Shown here: one piece after another, positions 15,873 through 22,470 of the stretch
How the letters are laid out: every line of letters starts with the position of its first letter
How positions within the stretch are numbered: position 1 is the first letter of the stretch
From: Iamia sp035575815
GTDB taxonomy: Bacteria; Actinomycetota; Acidimicrobiia; Acidimicrobiales; Iamiaceae
DNA: 32,894 bases
Direction of reading: 5' to 3'
Assembly: GCF_035575815.1 (NCBI RefSeq)
Contig: NZ_DATLXO010000194.1
Span: 1 to 32,894 of the forward strand
Notes under the pieces: generated by a model
The model's database searches: none
The model's input: the letters and a program-made list of their open reading frames with translations, nothing else
Told to the model about the DNA's origin: nothing
Made by a program: the position numbers and the translations under genes

Positions 15873-15988
15873 CTCGGCACTCGACCATCGCCATCACCCT
15901 CGACATCTACAGCCACGTCGTCGAAGGCATGGACGCCGACGGCGTCAACACCGTCGCCGACAGGATCTTCAGGCAGGCCGAGCAATGA
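15873..15988 (+). pseudogene. C-terminal remnant of a tyrosine integrase at tRNA-Leu
   Basis: Codons 15881-15988 read STIAITLDIYSHV, VEGMDADGVNTVADRIF and a stop. This is the classic integrase C-terminus with the catalytic Tyr in the IYSHV motif. Just upstream CTCGGCAC looks like the LGH of LGHSTI with one base lost, so the frame breaks within 10 bp of the tRNA. Only about 38 of some 400 residues remain; the rest of the element's recombinase is gone. The junction lies directly on the tRNA 3' end, the usual attachment position. Confidence 0.8.
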
Positions 15989-16165
15989 CGCTACGACACC
16001 CTCCACGTGTACTCGATCGCCGGCCTGATCGAAGCTGGTTTCGACGTCGTCCCGACCTTCCCAACACCACACGTGACTCTGACGTGGATGATCGGGCTCG
16101 AGGAAGGCGTGGCGCAGCTCGACCCCGTCGACCACGATCGACGAGCGAAGCCGTACCATGGTTGA
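15989..16165 (+). pseudogene. Unknown protein fragment after the integrase remnant
   Basis: In the same frame as the integrase stop, 58 codons read through as RYDTLHVYSIAGLIEAG, FDVVPTFPTPHVTLTWM, LEEGVAQL and end at TGA 16165. The composition is protein-like and unlike random high-GC sequence. There is no good start codon except an internal GTG at 16007 without a ribosome-binding site. I do not recognise the family. It is probably the tail of a gene cut by the event that removed the integrase, though a 52-residue protein from the GTG cannot be excluded. Confidence 0.4.
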
Positions 16166-16186
16166 AGCCGATCAAGCGAGTGGGCC

Positions 16187-16444
16187 ATGACCGATCCACA
16201 CATCGACCTCTTCGTCGACCTCAGCACTGAGGACGAGACAGGTCTGCCATGGACGCTTCTCGATGACGCGGCAGACCGGTCTCGGATCGTCCCCGGTCGT
16301 TACGTCATCGGCGGCGCGGGAACGGCCGTGGCCGTTGTCCAGATCCTCGACATCGGCGCCGACGGAGTGGTTCGCGTCCGCCCTGTTCGGGGCTCCGTGG
16401 AGTCGAACCGGCATCTGCTCCACGTTCAGCCATCGAGCGCCTGA
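16187..16444 (+). CDS. Small protein of unknown function
   Basis: An 85-residue protein without signal peptide or membrane segment. The N-terminus is acidic (IDLFVDLSTEDETGLPWTLL), followed by a beta-rich core (GRYVIGGAGTAVAVVQIL, then DGVVRVRPVRG). The layout resembles a small folded barrel, as in some antitoxin-linked or cargo proteins, but I do not recognise the family. ATG 16187 has a modest GAGTGGG upstream. It is intact between broken genes in the island that begins at tRNA-Leu. About 190 bp of apparently non-coding sequence follow it. Confidence 0.5.
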   Translation: MTDPHIDLFVDLSTEDETGLPWTLLDDAADRSRIVPGRYVIGGAGTAVAVVQILDIGADGVVRVRPVRGSVESNRHLLHVQPSSA

Positions 16445-16634
16445 AAAAGTCGCAATCCCAGCCTTCGCCGCCCGGATGTCAGCGGGTTCATCTGCGCAGG
16501 CCCTGGCCCGTTGGCGCCCACCGCGTCTCACCGCCCGAGTCCCCGCTGCCACCACCGGCTTGCGCCGGGATGAGGCCTTGGCCTGCGGGTCATCACCTCC
16601 GGTTGCGCTCCGACACGTACGCGATGCTGAACGG

Positions 16635-16859
16635 GTGGATGTCACGCATGACGATGATCGATGGATGGGCGAGGCCCTCGCGGTCGCCTCCGATGGGATG
16701 ATGTTCGGCGAGCTCCCCATCGGTGCCGTCATCGTCGTCGATGCACAGGTCGTCGCTCGGGCCCACACGCAGGAGTGGAGGCAGAGGCGCCTCCTCGTGC
16801 ACGCCGAGTTGCTGGCAACGGCCCGGCAGATGCGGTCCCAGCTCGAGCACGGTCGCCTA
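16635..16859 (+). pseudogene. Truncated nucleoside/tRNA-adenosine deaminase
   Basis: From GTG 16635 the frame reads RWMGEALAVASDGMMFGELPI, GAVIVVDAQVV and LVHAELLATARQ. This is the first half of a cytidine-deaminase-fold enzyme of the TadA/GuaD kind, with the zinc ligand and proton-shuttle Glu of HAE. The second half, with the PCxxC zinc ligands, is absent: the frame continues as the antisense of the neighbouring NTPase gene. About 75 of some 150 residues remain, so it cannot bind zinc properly. The break coincides with the stop codon of the convergent gene at 16857. Confidence 0.6.
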
Positions 16860-17414
16860 CTCCGGCTTGATCGTCGCAGTCCACGTGAGGACGGCGGCCA
16901 CAAGCGTCGGGACCGGGTTGGTGCTGTCGAGGTGGAGCACCGGGCACGGGAGCTCCGACACCCACCGGTCATGACGTCGTCGGCTTCGGCCGGTGAAGGC
17001 GTCATCGTCGTAGCGCTGAGCCCACTCGATGAAGGCGCGATAGGCGGGCTCGGCGCTACCGCCGGGGTCGACGCTGGCGCCAAGGCGCGTGCGTTCGCGG
17101 GCCTTCAACCTTGCGATGCGCGTCGACGGGTCCAACGTCAAGAAGACGACAGCGTCGAACCGCTTGATCAGGACATCGCCCCAGCCCATCAGCGAGCCCG
17201 AGAGGACCCACGCCCGGCGTGGAGCGTAGACCGCCTCCATCAGCTCAAGTCGCTCGGAGGCCGGTCGCTTGACGACGTACGGCGGGTCGGTCGGCTCCCA
17301 GAAGTAGTCATCGACGTCGGCGTGCGGCACGGCCCACGCGTCGGCGAGCGCGCGGCCCAGCATCGTCGTACCCGTCCCGCTCGCGCCGGTGATGTGCAGG
17401 CGGCAGGGCAACAT
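16857..17414 (-). CDS. P-loop NTPase, adenylate-kinase/FlaR-like
   Basis: A 185-residue soluble nucleotide-binding protein. The Walker A loop GASGTGTT is at residues 10-17. HADVDDYFWEPTDPPY (about 31-46) is a substrate-lid segment typical of the AAA_17/AAA_18 small-molecule kinase group. RAWVLSGSLMGWGD (about 68-81) and the Walker B-like AVVFLTLDPSTRIARLKARE (about 89-108) follow. These proteins are often annotated as adenylate kinases, but their real substrate is not known. The start at 17414 has GGAAGG 5 nt upstream. It is intact and lies between a cut deaminase and a cut cupin in the tRNA-Leu island, so it may be cargo. Confidence 0.82.
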   Translation of the reverse strand: MLPCRLHITGASGTGTTMLGRALADAWAVPHADVDDYFWEPTDPPYVVKRPASERLELMEAVYAPRRAWVLSGSLMGWGDVLIKRFDAVVFLTLDPSTRIARLKARERTRLGASVDPGGSAEPAYRAFIEWAQRYDDDAFTGRSRRRHDRWVSELPCPVLHLDSTNPVPTLVAAVLTWTATIKPE

Positions 17415-17431
17415 CGTCGCCTTCCGGATCG

Positions 17432-17686
17432 TTGTCTTGGAACCGATGGAGCTCGCCGACGCTACCGAAGAACACTGCTTGCCCGTCAGGACATCGTTCC
17501 GGTGGAACCGTCCGGCTCGAGTTGCCTGGAGGCGACCGAACCGTCGAGGTGGCCCCAGGTGAGGCGCTCGTCGTACCGAAGGGCACGTGGCATCTCATCA
17601 CCCTGCGAGAACCAGGAAGACTCATCCACATCACCCCGGGACCGAACGGCGATCACCGGCCGCTCGAAGGACCCTCCGCGCCATGA
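17432..17686 (+). pseudogene. Cupin-domain C-terminal fragment
   Basis: Only the second half of a small cupin is recognisable: GTVRLELPGGDRTVEVAPGE, ALVVPKGTWHLI, REPGRLIHITPG (residues about 25-75). The first cupin motif with its metal-binding His/Glu residues is replaced by unrelated sequence, and the TTG start has no ribosome-binding site. It ends in ATGA, overlapping an unconvincing 44-codon frame (17683-17817). This is most likely a broken gene; a short functional cupin is unlikely. Confidence 0.5.
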
Positions 17687-17819
17687 CGGTGATCGACGCG
17701 ACCGACATGACCCGCAGCTCACCGGTCCGCGTGTGGACCAGCCCTACCGCTCCCCGGGAGTACAGCGCCGGCGATCACGAGCGTAGGGTGTGCTCGCTCA
17801 TGGAGCTGCGGGACTGAGC

Positions 17820-18215
17820 TCAGAAGCGGACCCGCTCTCGGAGCCACTCGGCGAGCCATGACTCGTCGACTTCCCCGGCGGCAACGGCCAGCATCGCCTC
17901 TTCGGCCTCGTCGACGTCGGGCGGGTCGGGGTCCCACACGCCGTCGTTGAGGTCGGTGAACAACACGAGCGTCGCCCACGCCGCACGCTTGTTGCCGTCG
18001 GGCAACGGGTGGTTCCACGAGAGACGGCAGCAGAGGACGGCGGCCTTGTCGTAGAGGTCGGGATAGAAGTCCTCGTGCCCGAAGCCGGCAGCCGGCGCGT
18101 GCAGCGCGCTGTCGGCAAGCTCGACCCGACTCGCCTTGGCGAGAGTGGCGGTGTCGACCCCGGTGACCTGTTCGGCTAGCCAGAGGTACTCGGCGAGACC
18201 GATGTAGCGGGTCAC
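17820..18215 (-). CDS. doc: Doc-type Fic-fold toxin
   Basis: A 131-residue toxin of the Doc branch of the Fic family, which phosphorylates EF-Tu and stops translation. The motif HPLPDGNKRAAW (about residues 68-79) gives the catalytic His and the phosphate-binding DGNKR; the usual second arginine of AMP-transferring Fic enzymes is absent, as expected for Doc. The N-terminal YIGLAEYLWLAEQ matches Doc. The start overlaps the antitoxin stop by 4 bp (ATGA), so both are translated from one message. The usual Phd partner is replaced by a ribbon-helix-helix protein. It is intact and probably functional. Confidence 0.88.
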   Translation of the reverse strand: MTRYIGLAEYLWLAEQVTGVDTATLAKASRVELADSALHAPAAGFGHEDFYPDLYDKAAVLCCRLSWNHPLPDGNKRAAWATLVLFTDLNDGVWDPDPPDVDEAEEAMLAVAAGEVDESWLAEWLRERVRF

Positions 18216-18421
18216 TCCGCGAGGCGCTCGAGGAGCTCCTTGTCCCGTTCGAGGAGGCGCTTCGCCCGCTGGGTGAAGTCCCTGTCGGCGCGCACCCGGT
18301 CGATCTCTGCGGCGAGCGAATCGACGATGAGCTGGTTCACGCTGGTGCCCTTCACCCGGGCCACCGCCTCAGCATCCTCGGCCAGGCCCACGGGTAGTCG
18401 CACGGTCGTCTGCTTTGTCAT
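18212..18421 (-). CDS. Ribbon-helix-helix antitoxin of the Doc pair
   Basis: A 69-residue protein. TKQTTVRLPVGLAEDAEAVA (residues 2-21) is a ribbon-helix-helix beta-strand and first helix; TSVNQLIVDSLAAEIDRV (about 26-43) is the second helix. The charged C-terminal helix would wrap the toxin. RHH antitoxins bind DNA as dimers and repress their own promoter, with toxin as co-repressor. A perfect 14-bp palindrome lies next to the -10 box just upstream, which fits. The start is set by TAGCGT 6 nt upstream. Confidence 0.88.
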   Translation of the reverse strand: MTKQTTVRLPVGLAEDAEAVARVKGTSVNQLIVDSLAAEIDRVRADRDFTQRAKRLLERDKELLERLAE

Positions 18422-18427
18422 GCGTGC

Positions 18428-18447
18428 ACGCTATCGCGATATCGCGA
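18428..18447 (-). promoter_or_regulatory. Toxin-antitoxin promoter with palindromic operator
   Basis: TCGCGATATCGCGA (18434-18447) is a perfect palindrome directly upstream of the minus-strand -10 TAGCGT (18433-18428), which stands 6 nt before the antitoxin ATG. A repressor on the palindrome would block the promoter. Confidence 0.65.
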
Positions 18448-18538
18448 GGCGCAGCCCGTAGAAGCCTGCCCCAGCCGGCCACCACGGCAGAAACGGAACG
18501 ACCGGGTCTGAGCGATAGGCGGCGGAGTTGGCGCGTAT

Positions 18539-18562
18539 CCGGGCCTCTTGCGGCAGGCCCGG
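18539..18562 (-). terminator. Hairpin after the GNAT gene
   Basis: CCGGGCCT and AGGCCCGG pair perfectly around an 8-nt loop, about 40 bp past the GNAT stop on the minus strand. There is no T-run. Confidence 0.4.
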
Positions 18563-18599
18563 GGCCTTGGCGGACATAGCGTTTCACCGGGCCTACCGG

Positions 18600-19013
18600 T
18601 CACTCGTGCGAGTACAGATGGATCAGTCCTGCTGCGTCCGTGGGCCGGAACCCGCAGGCGTCGACGTAGAAGGGCGCAAGGTCCGGCTCGAAGTCGACGT
18701 GGAGCCACTCGCATCCCGCAGCCCGTGCGCCCTGAGCGGCTCGCCGCACGACTTCGGTGCCGATACCTCGGCGCTGCCAGTTGCCCCTCGTCTTGGTGTC
18801 GATCAGGAACGCGTGGTCGCCACCGTCCCACGCCACGTTGACGAATCCGACGAGGACGCCGTCACGGTCGCGCGCCGTCACCCAGCCGAGACTGTGCGGA
18901 CGGATGCGGTCCCACCAGCCCGCGTCCGATCGGCCGCCGTGGGACTCGACGAGCCCGACCATCTCGGCATCGCTGATCGGGCCCCGCCAGGAGTAGTGGA
19001 CCTCGTCGCTCAC
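18600..19013 (-). CDS. GNAT-family N-acetyltransferase
   Basis: A 137-residue single GNAT domain. GWVTARDRDGVLVGFVNVAWDG (two segments, about residues 43-64) are the central strands. TRGNWQRRGIGTEVVRRAAQ (about 74-93) holds the acetyl-CoA loop with Q/RRxxGxG. CEWLHVDFEPDLAPFYVDAC (about 100-119) and GFRPTDAAGL form the last strand and helix. The substrate is unknown. The GTG start at 19013 is probable; the nearest GAGG is about 9 nt away. It lies in the tRNA-Leu island between the toxin-antitoxin pair and a broken PIN gene, and may be part of the same cargo. Confidence 0.82.
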   Translation of the reverse strand: MSDEVHYSWRGPISDAEMVGLVESHGGRSDAGWWDRIRPHSLGWVTARDRDGVLVGFVNVAWDGGDHAFLIDTKTRGNWQRRGIGTEVVRRAAQGARAAGCEWLHVDFEPDLAPFYVDACGFRPTDAAGLIHLYSHE

Positions 19014-19149
19014 CGCGCCCAGCCTCGCACCTCATCGAGACCCCCCGGCGGCCACCTATCACCGCGCTCATCGTGGCCCGGTGGGCGGGGGCGGGGTGGC
19101 CCGAGCGGCGGCGATGGTTTTCGCCTCCCGCATGATGCCGGGCCGCCGA

Positions 19150-19340
19150 TGCCTGCGATCGCAACGTGGCGCGACAGCCGGCGGCGAGGGCCCTGAGGTT
19201 GCGGGGCCGCGGGGTCGTGCGTGACGGTGATGCCGCCACCGATGCGGATCGCGGTTGCGACGACGAGTGCGTCGATGGCCATCCGGCCAGAGTCGGCCGC
19301 AGCCGGGAGGAGCCCCGCGACGCGAGCCGTCCGGCCGCCA
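19150..19340 (-). pseudogene. PIN-domain (VapC-like) remnant with a frameshift
   Basis: Right after the phosphotransferase stop the minus strand reads RTARVAGLLPAAADSG, MAIDALVVATAIRIGGG and ITVTHDP, the C-terminal half of a PIN ribonuclease with the IDALVVA and T-DP acidic-site segments. The typical ending NLRALAAG continues one frame over, so a 1-bp shift splits it. The N-terminal half and any antitoxin are gone. Confidence 0.5.
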
Positions 19341-19344
19341 GTGG

Positions 19345-20235
19345 TCACGACACGTCGGCGAGCGCGGCGTCGAGACGGCGGCGGGCGGCGGCGACGCCGG
19401 CGGGGATGGTGGCGGCGTAGTACGGGATGAACAACGCCGCCTGCTCCACCGTCCAGCCGCGAGCGCGCGCCCACGTCGCGTCGTCGAACCCGAGCGCGGC
19501 GCGGTAGGCGGCGCGCGCGTCGGGCGGTAGTGACCACGCCACCATCGCCTCGCAGGCCGGATCGCCGATGCCCGCGGCGCTCCAATCGATGACGCCGGCG
19601 AGTCGGCCGTCGTCGACGAGGATGTTGCCGGGGAGGAGATCGCCGTGGACCCACACCGGAGGGCCACCCCACGGTCCCGCGGCGAGCGCGGCATCCCAGA
19701 CCGCCATGGCGCGGTCGACGTCGATCTCCCCGTCGAGCTGAGCAATGGCGCGCCGGGTGGCCCCATCGCGGGGTGCCAGCAGCCCGGCTCGCGTACCCGC
19801 AGGGGGACCGTTCGTCGGGTCGACCCGTTGGAGGGCGGTGACGAAGGCGGCGATGTCGCGCGCCAGCGCCCACCAGTCGTCGACGGCTCCCACGAGCGCG
19901 TCCTCGCCGTTCAGCCAGCGGTAGACGAGCCAGGGATGGGGGTAGCCGTGGCCGGGCTGCCCCTGCGCCAACGGCTCGGGCACCGTCGTCGGCAGGTGCG
20001 GCGCGAGTCGCGGCAGCCACTCGTACTCCTTCCCGACCTGCGGCACGGCCCAGTAGATGCGCGGCACTCGCACGCCGAGGTGGCGACCGAGGCGGTAGAT
20101 GGCGTTGTCGGTTCCGGTCGAGGACGTGGCTCGCAGCGGAAGGTGCGCCCACTGCGGGAACTGCGAGGCGATGAGCGCACGGACGAGGCCGTCGTCGACA
20201 TCGACCTCGTCGACGTGCATCTTCGGTGGTGCCAT
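19345..20235 (-). CDS. Aminoglycoside phosphotransferase (APH) family kinase
   Basis: A 296-residue kinase-fold protein. WLVYRWLNGEDAL (about residues 103-115) is the hinge; VHGDLLPGNILVDDGRL (about 196-212) is the catalytic HxDxxxxN loop; GVIDWSAAGIGDPACE (about 214-229) holds the metal-binding Asp. These enzymes phosphorylate aminoglycosides, macrolides or other small molecules, and many chromosomal members act on unknown substrates. ATG 20235 has GGAGA upstream; an internal ATG at 20220 (MHVDEVD) matches the usual family start and is a real alternative. It begins 17 bp after the ribosomal protection gene, so the two likely form one operon. Confidence 0.87.
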   Translation of the reverse strand: MAPPKMHVDEVDVDDGLVRALIASQFPQWAHLPLRATSSTGTDNAIYRLGRHLGVRVPRIYWAVPQVGKEYEWLPRLAPHLPTTVPEPLAQGQPGHGYPHPWLVYRWLNGEDALVGAVDDWWALARDIAAFVTALQRVDPTNGPPAGTRAGLLAPRDGATRRAIAQLDGEIDVDRAMAVWDAALAAGPWGGPPVWVHGDLLPGNILVDDGRLAGVIDWSAAGIGDPACEAMVAWSLPPDARAAYRAALGFDDATWARARGWTVEQAALFIPYYAATIPAGVAAARRRLDAALADVS

Positions 20236-20252
20236 GACCCGTCTCCGTCGCC

Positions 20253-22196
20253 CTACACCCGGCCCGCGACGTGGAGCAGGTACTCGTCGCGGTTGAGCGG
20301 GTTGTGATCGGACCGCGGGCGAGTGGGGACCTCGCCGGTGACCGGCTGGTAGGAGTCGAAGGCGTCCTCGACCACGCCCTCGCCGCCGGTGAGTCCGGGG
20401 ACCTGCTGGTGGAGCTCACGCAGCCGGGCGGCGCGGATCGTTCCTGTCAGGACCCAGGACGAGCCCTGGGCCTCGTGCGCGCTCGGGGCCGCTTCGAGTC
20501 GCGCCAGCTCGGCGAGCGCGGCGCCCACGGCGTCACCGGGCAGCTCCAGGCGGAACCGGTGGATGGGCTCGCACACCGTGGTACCGGCCCTCACGAGCGC
20601 CGCCATGGCGACGAGCGGGGTGAGGTCGCGGAAGCCGCCGACCGGGACCGGCGGCGGTCGATGGTCGCAGACCGTCACCGTCACCAGGCCGTCGGAGACC
20701 TCCCAGCCGGACAGGCCCTGTCGGAGCGTCTGGCGCGTGGTGTCCTCCACGGCCGTGAGGAAGGCGGGAGGGATCGATCCCACCTCGACCTCGGAGCCGA
20801 AGGTGAGACCCGATCCCGGTGGGGCGGGTTCGATGCGCAGCCCGACGCTGGCCAGGAACGGGTTCTCGCCCTGACCGCGCACCTCGAGCGCCTCGCCGAC
20901 CCTGACGGGCCGCTCGATGCAGATGGTCGTCGTCTCCCGGAACTCGACGTCGATGCCGAAGTCGTCGGCCAGCGTCGCCTCGATGACCTCCTTCTGGACC
21001 TCTCCGTAGAGCGAGACGTAGAGCTCGTGGCGGGCGTCGTCCTGGCGGAGGTCGATGAGGGGGTCCTGCTCGACGAGCTGGGCCAGGGCGGCGTGGAGGA
21101 CACCCATCTGCGCAGGATCCCGGGGGACGATGACGGCTTCGAGCGTCGGCGGCGCGAACTGGCGCTCGGCGCCGGTCGTCGCGGCGGTGCCGATGACATC
21201 GCCGACCATTGCGTTGGCGAGGCCCCGGACCGTGCCGATCTGACCGGCGGCGAGCGACGGCACTCGACGGGTCGAGCCGCGGTCGAAGGCGCTGATCCCG
21301 GTGACCGTCTGCTCCACGTCTCGGACGCGGAGTCGGTCTCGGGCGTGCAGGACGCCCGCGAACAGGCGCACGTAGGCGATCTTCTCGCCCGCCGGGCCGC
21401 GCTCGACCTTGAAGATCGAGCCCGACAGGGGCGCGTCACGGTCGCCCGTGACCGCCGGAAGCAGGGTCGTGAGGGCGGCCATGAGCTCCCCGACCCCGGC
21501 GCCGGTGCGCGCCGACCCGAAGAAGACCGGATGCACGACCGCGCCATGCGCCTGTGCCGCGAGTGCACCCCAGAGCCTGTCGTCGGAGATCGCCAGCCCC
21601 TCCACATACGCGGCCAAGAGCGTCTCGTCACCCTCGGCGAGGCGCTCGGCCACGCGGGACGTGACGTCGGCGTCGGTGGCGTCGAACGGGACGAACTCGG
21701 CGCTCGGTGTGCCGAGGTCGCGCGTCGAGCCCATCGCCACGATGGCCGGGGTGAGCCGGTCGGCGATGGCGTCGAGAACCCGGTCCGCGTCGGCCCCGGC
21801 CCGGTCGATCTTGTTCACGAAGATCAGCGTCGGGACCCGCGTGCGCTGCAGCGCTCGCATGAGGATGCGGGTCTGGGCCTGCACGCCTTCGACGGCCGAG
21901 ATCACCAGCACGGCGCCGTCGAGGACGTGGAGCACCCGCTCGACCTCGGCGATGAAGTCGGGGTGGCCCGGTGTGTCGAGCAGGTTGACCGTGACGTCGT
22001 CGACGAGGAAGGACACGACGGCGGACTTGATCGTGATGCCGCGCTGGCGTTCGAGCGCGAGCGTGTCGGTCTGGGTGCTGCCGTCGTCGACGCGGCCGAT
22101 CTCGTCGATGGCACCGGCGGCGTGGAGCAGCCGCTCGGTCAGGCTCGTCTTCCCGGCGTCAACATGAGCCAGGATCCCAAGGTTCAACGTCCGCAT
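20253..22196 (-). CDS. Tet(M)/Otr(A)-like ribosomal protection GTPase
   Basis: A 647-residue EF-G-like translational GTPase of the tetracycline ribosomal protection family, which removes the drug from the ribosome. GTP motifs are AHVDAGKTSL (residues 10-19), DTPGHPDF (about 74-81) and NKID (about 128-131). EF-G-like domains II to V follow and the length is normal for the family. By eye the domain IV loop that pushes tetracycline away differs: HRPPPVPVGGFRDLTP stands where Tet(M) has YYSPVSTPADFR, so the tyrosines and serine are absent and a proline is kept. Resistance to tetracycline is plausible but not certain. The start codon is 4 nt after a GAGG that is buried in a hairpin, and a leader peptide gene overlaps the start, so translation is probably controlled. 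APH follows in the same operon. Confidence 0.9.
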   Translation of the reverse strand: MRTLNLGILAHVDAGKTSLTERLLHAAGAIDEIGRVDDGSTQTDTLALERQRGITIKSAVVSFLVDDVTVNLLDTPGHPDFIAEVERVLHVLDGAVLVISAVEGVQAQTRILMRALQRTRVPTLIFVNKIDRAGADADRVLDAIADRLTPAIVAMGSTRDLGTPSAEFVPFDATDADVTSRVAERLAEGDETLLAAYVEGLAISDDRLWGALAAQAHGAVVHPVFFGSARTGAGVGELMAALTTLLPAVTGDRDAPLSGSIFKVERGPAGEKIAYVRLFAGVLHARDRLRVRDVEQTVTGISAFDRGSTRRVPSLAAGQIGTVRGLANAMVGDVIGTAATTGAERQFAPPTLEAVIVPRDPAQMGVLHAALAQLVEQDPLIDLRQDDARHELYVSLYGEVQKEVIEATLADDFGIDVEFRETTTICIERPVRVGEALEVRGQGENPFLASVGLRIEPAPPGSGLTFGSEVEVGSIPPAFLTAVEDTTRQTLRQGLSGWEVSDGLVTVTVCDHRPPPVPVGGFRDLTPLVAMAALVRAGTTVCEPIHRFRLELPGDAVGAALAELARLEAAPSAHEAQGSSWVLTGTIRAARLRELHQQVPGLTGGEGVVEDAFDSYQPVTGEVPTRPRSDHNPLNRDEYLLHVAGRV

Positions 22197-22257
22197 GCAG
22201 CCTCATGTCCGTTCGGTAGGTGGAAACCGTTTGGATTGACATGAGGCTTCGGCGCAT
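22159..22257 (-). CDS. Leader peptide overlapping the ribosomal protection gene
   Basis: A 32-residue frame with a strong AGGGAGA ribosome-binding site 5 nt upstream (22269-22263). It begins MRRSLMSIQTVSTYR, runs out of frame across the GTPase start codon and ends at 22159, 38 bp inside that gene. Its codons 4-7 lie in the left arm of the hairpin whose right arm hides the GTPase ribosome-binding site. This is the layout of drug-induced translational attenuators (known for erm and cat genes). The peptide itself probably has no other job. Confidence 0.6.
   Translation of the reverse strand: MRRSLMSIQTVSTYRTDMRLHADVEPWDPGSC
22199..22248 (-). promoter_or_regulatory. Attenuator hairpin hiding a ribosome-binding site
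   Basis: AGCCTCATGTC and GACATGAGGCT (11 bp, perfect) enclose 28 nt. In the mRNA the second arm contains the GAGG that lies 4 nt before the GTPase start codon. A ribosome stalled early in the leader would break the stem and free the site. Confidence 0.65.
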
Positions 22258-22386
22258 CGCTCTCTCCCTGACCGTCGGCTGATCTCGGCAGCGCAGCACA
22301 AGGGCAGCTGAGAGTGCAACCGAGTTCGTCGGCGACCCCGCGCGAGGGCCCGGGCGCACGTCGCGGCTCCCATCGCCGAGTCGCGC

Positions 22387-22450
22387 GCCTCGCCCGGGAC
22401 TCGGGTCACGAGTCCCGGGCGAGGCCCGCGGCTCGAGTCCCGGGCGAGGC
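22387..22450 (-). terminator. 17-bp perfect hairpin plus a third copy of its arm
   Basis: GCCTCGCCCGGGACTCG (22387-22403) pairs perfectly with 22409-22425 around GGTCA. The right arm is repeated exactly at 22434-22450, so two alternative hairpins can form. It lies 20 bp past the OmpA-like stop and probably ends that transcript. There is no T-run. Confidence 0.6.
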
Positions 22451-22470
22451 CCGCCGAGTGCCGTCGGGGT

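Noticed and set aside
16445..16634. Possible coding on the minus strand, with AGIATFS-like reading
   Set aside because: No start, motif or conserved segment; treated as non-coding sequence within the island.
17683..17817. 44-codon frame overlapping the cupin fragment by ATGA
   Set aside because: No ribosome-binding site, no recognisable fold, and the upstream frame is itself broken; it may be chance.
20271..22244. Plus-strand open frame of 657 codons
   Set aside because: Antisense of the ribosomal protection GTPase; no family motif.
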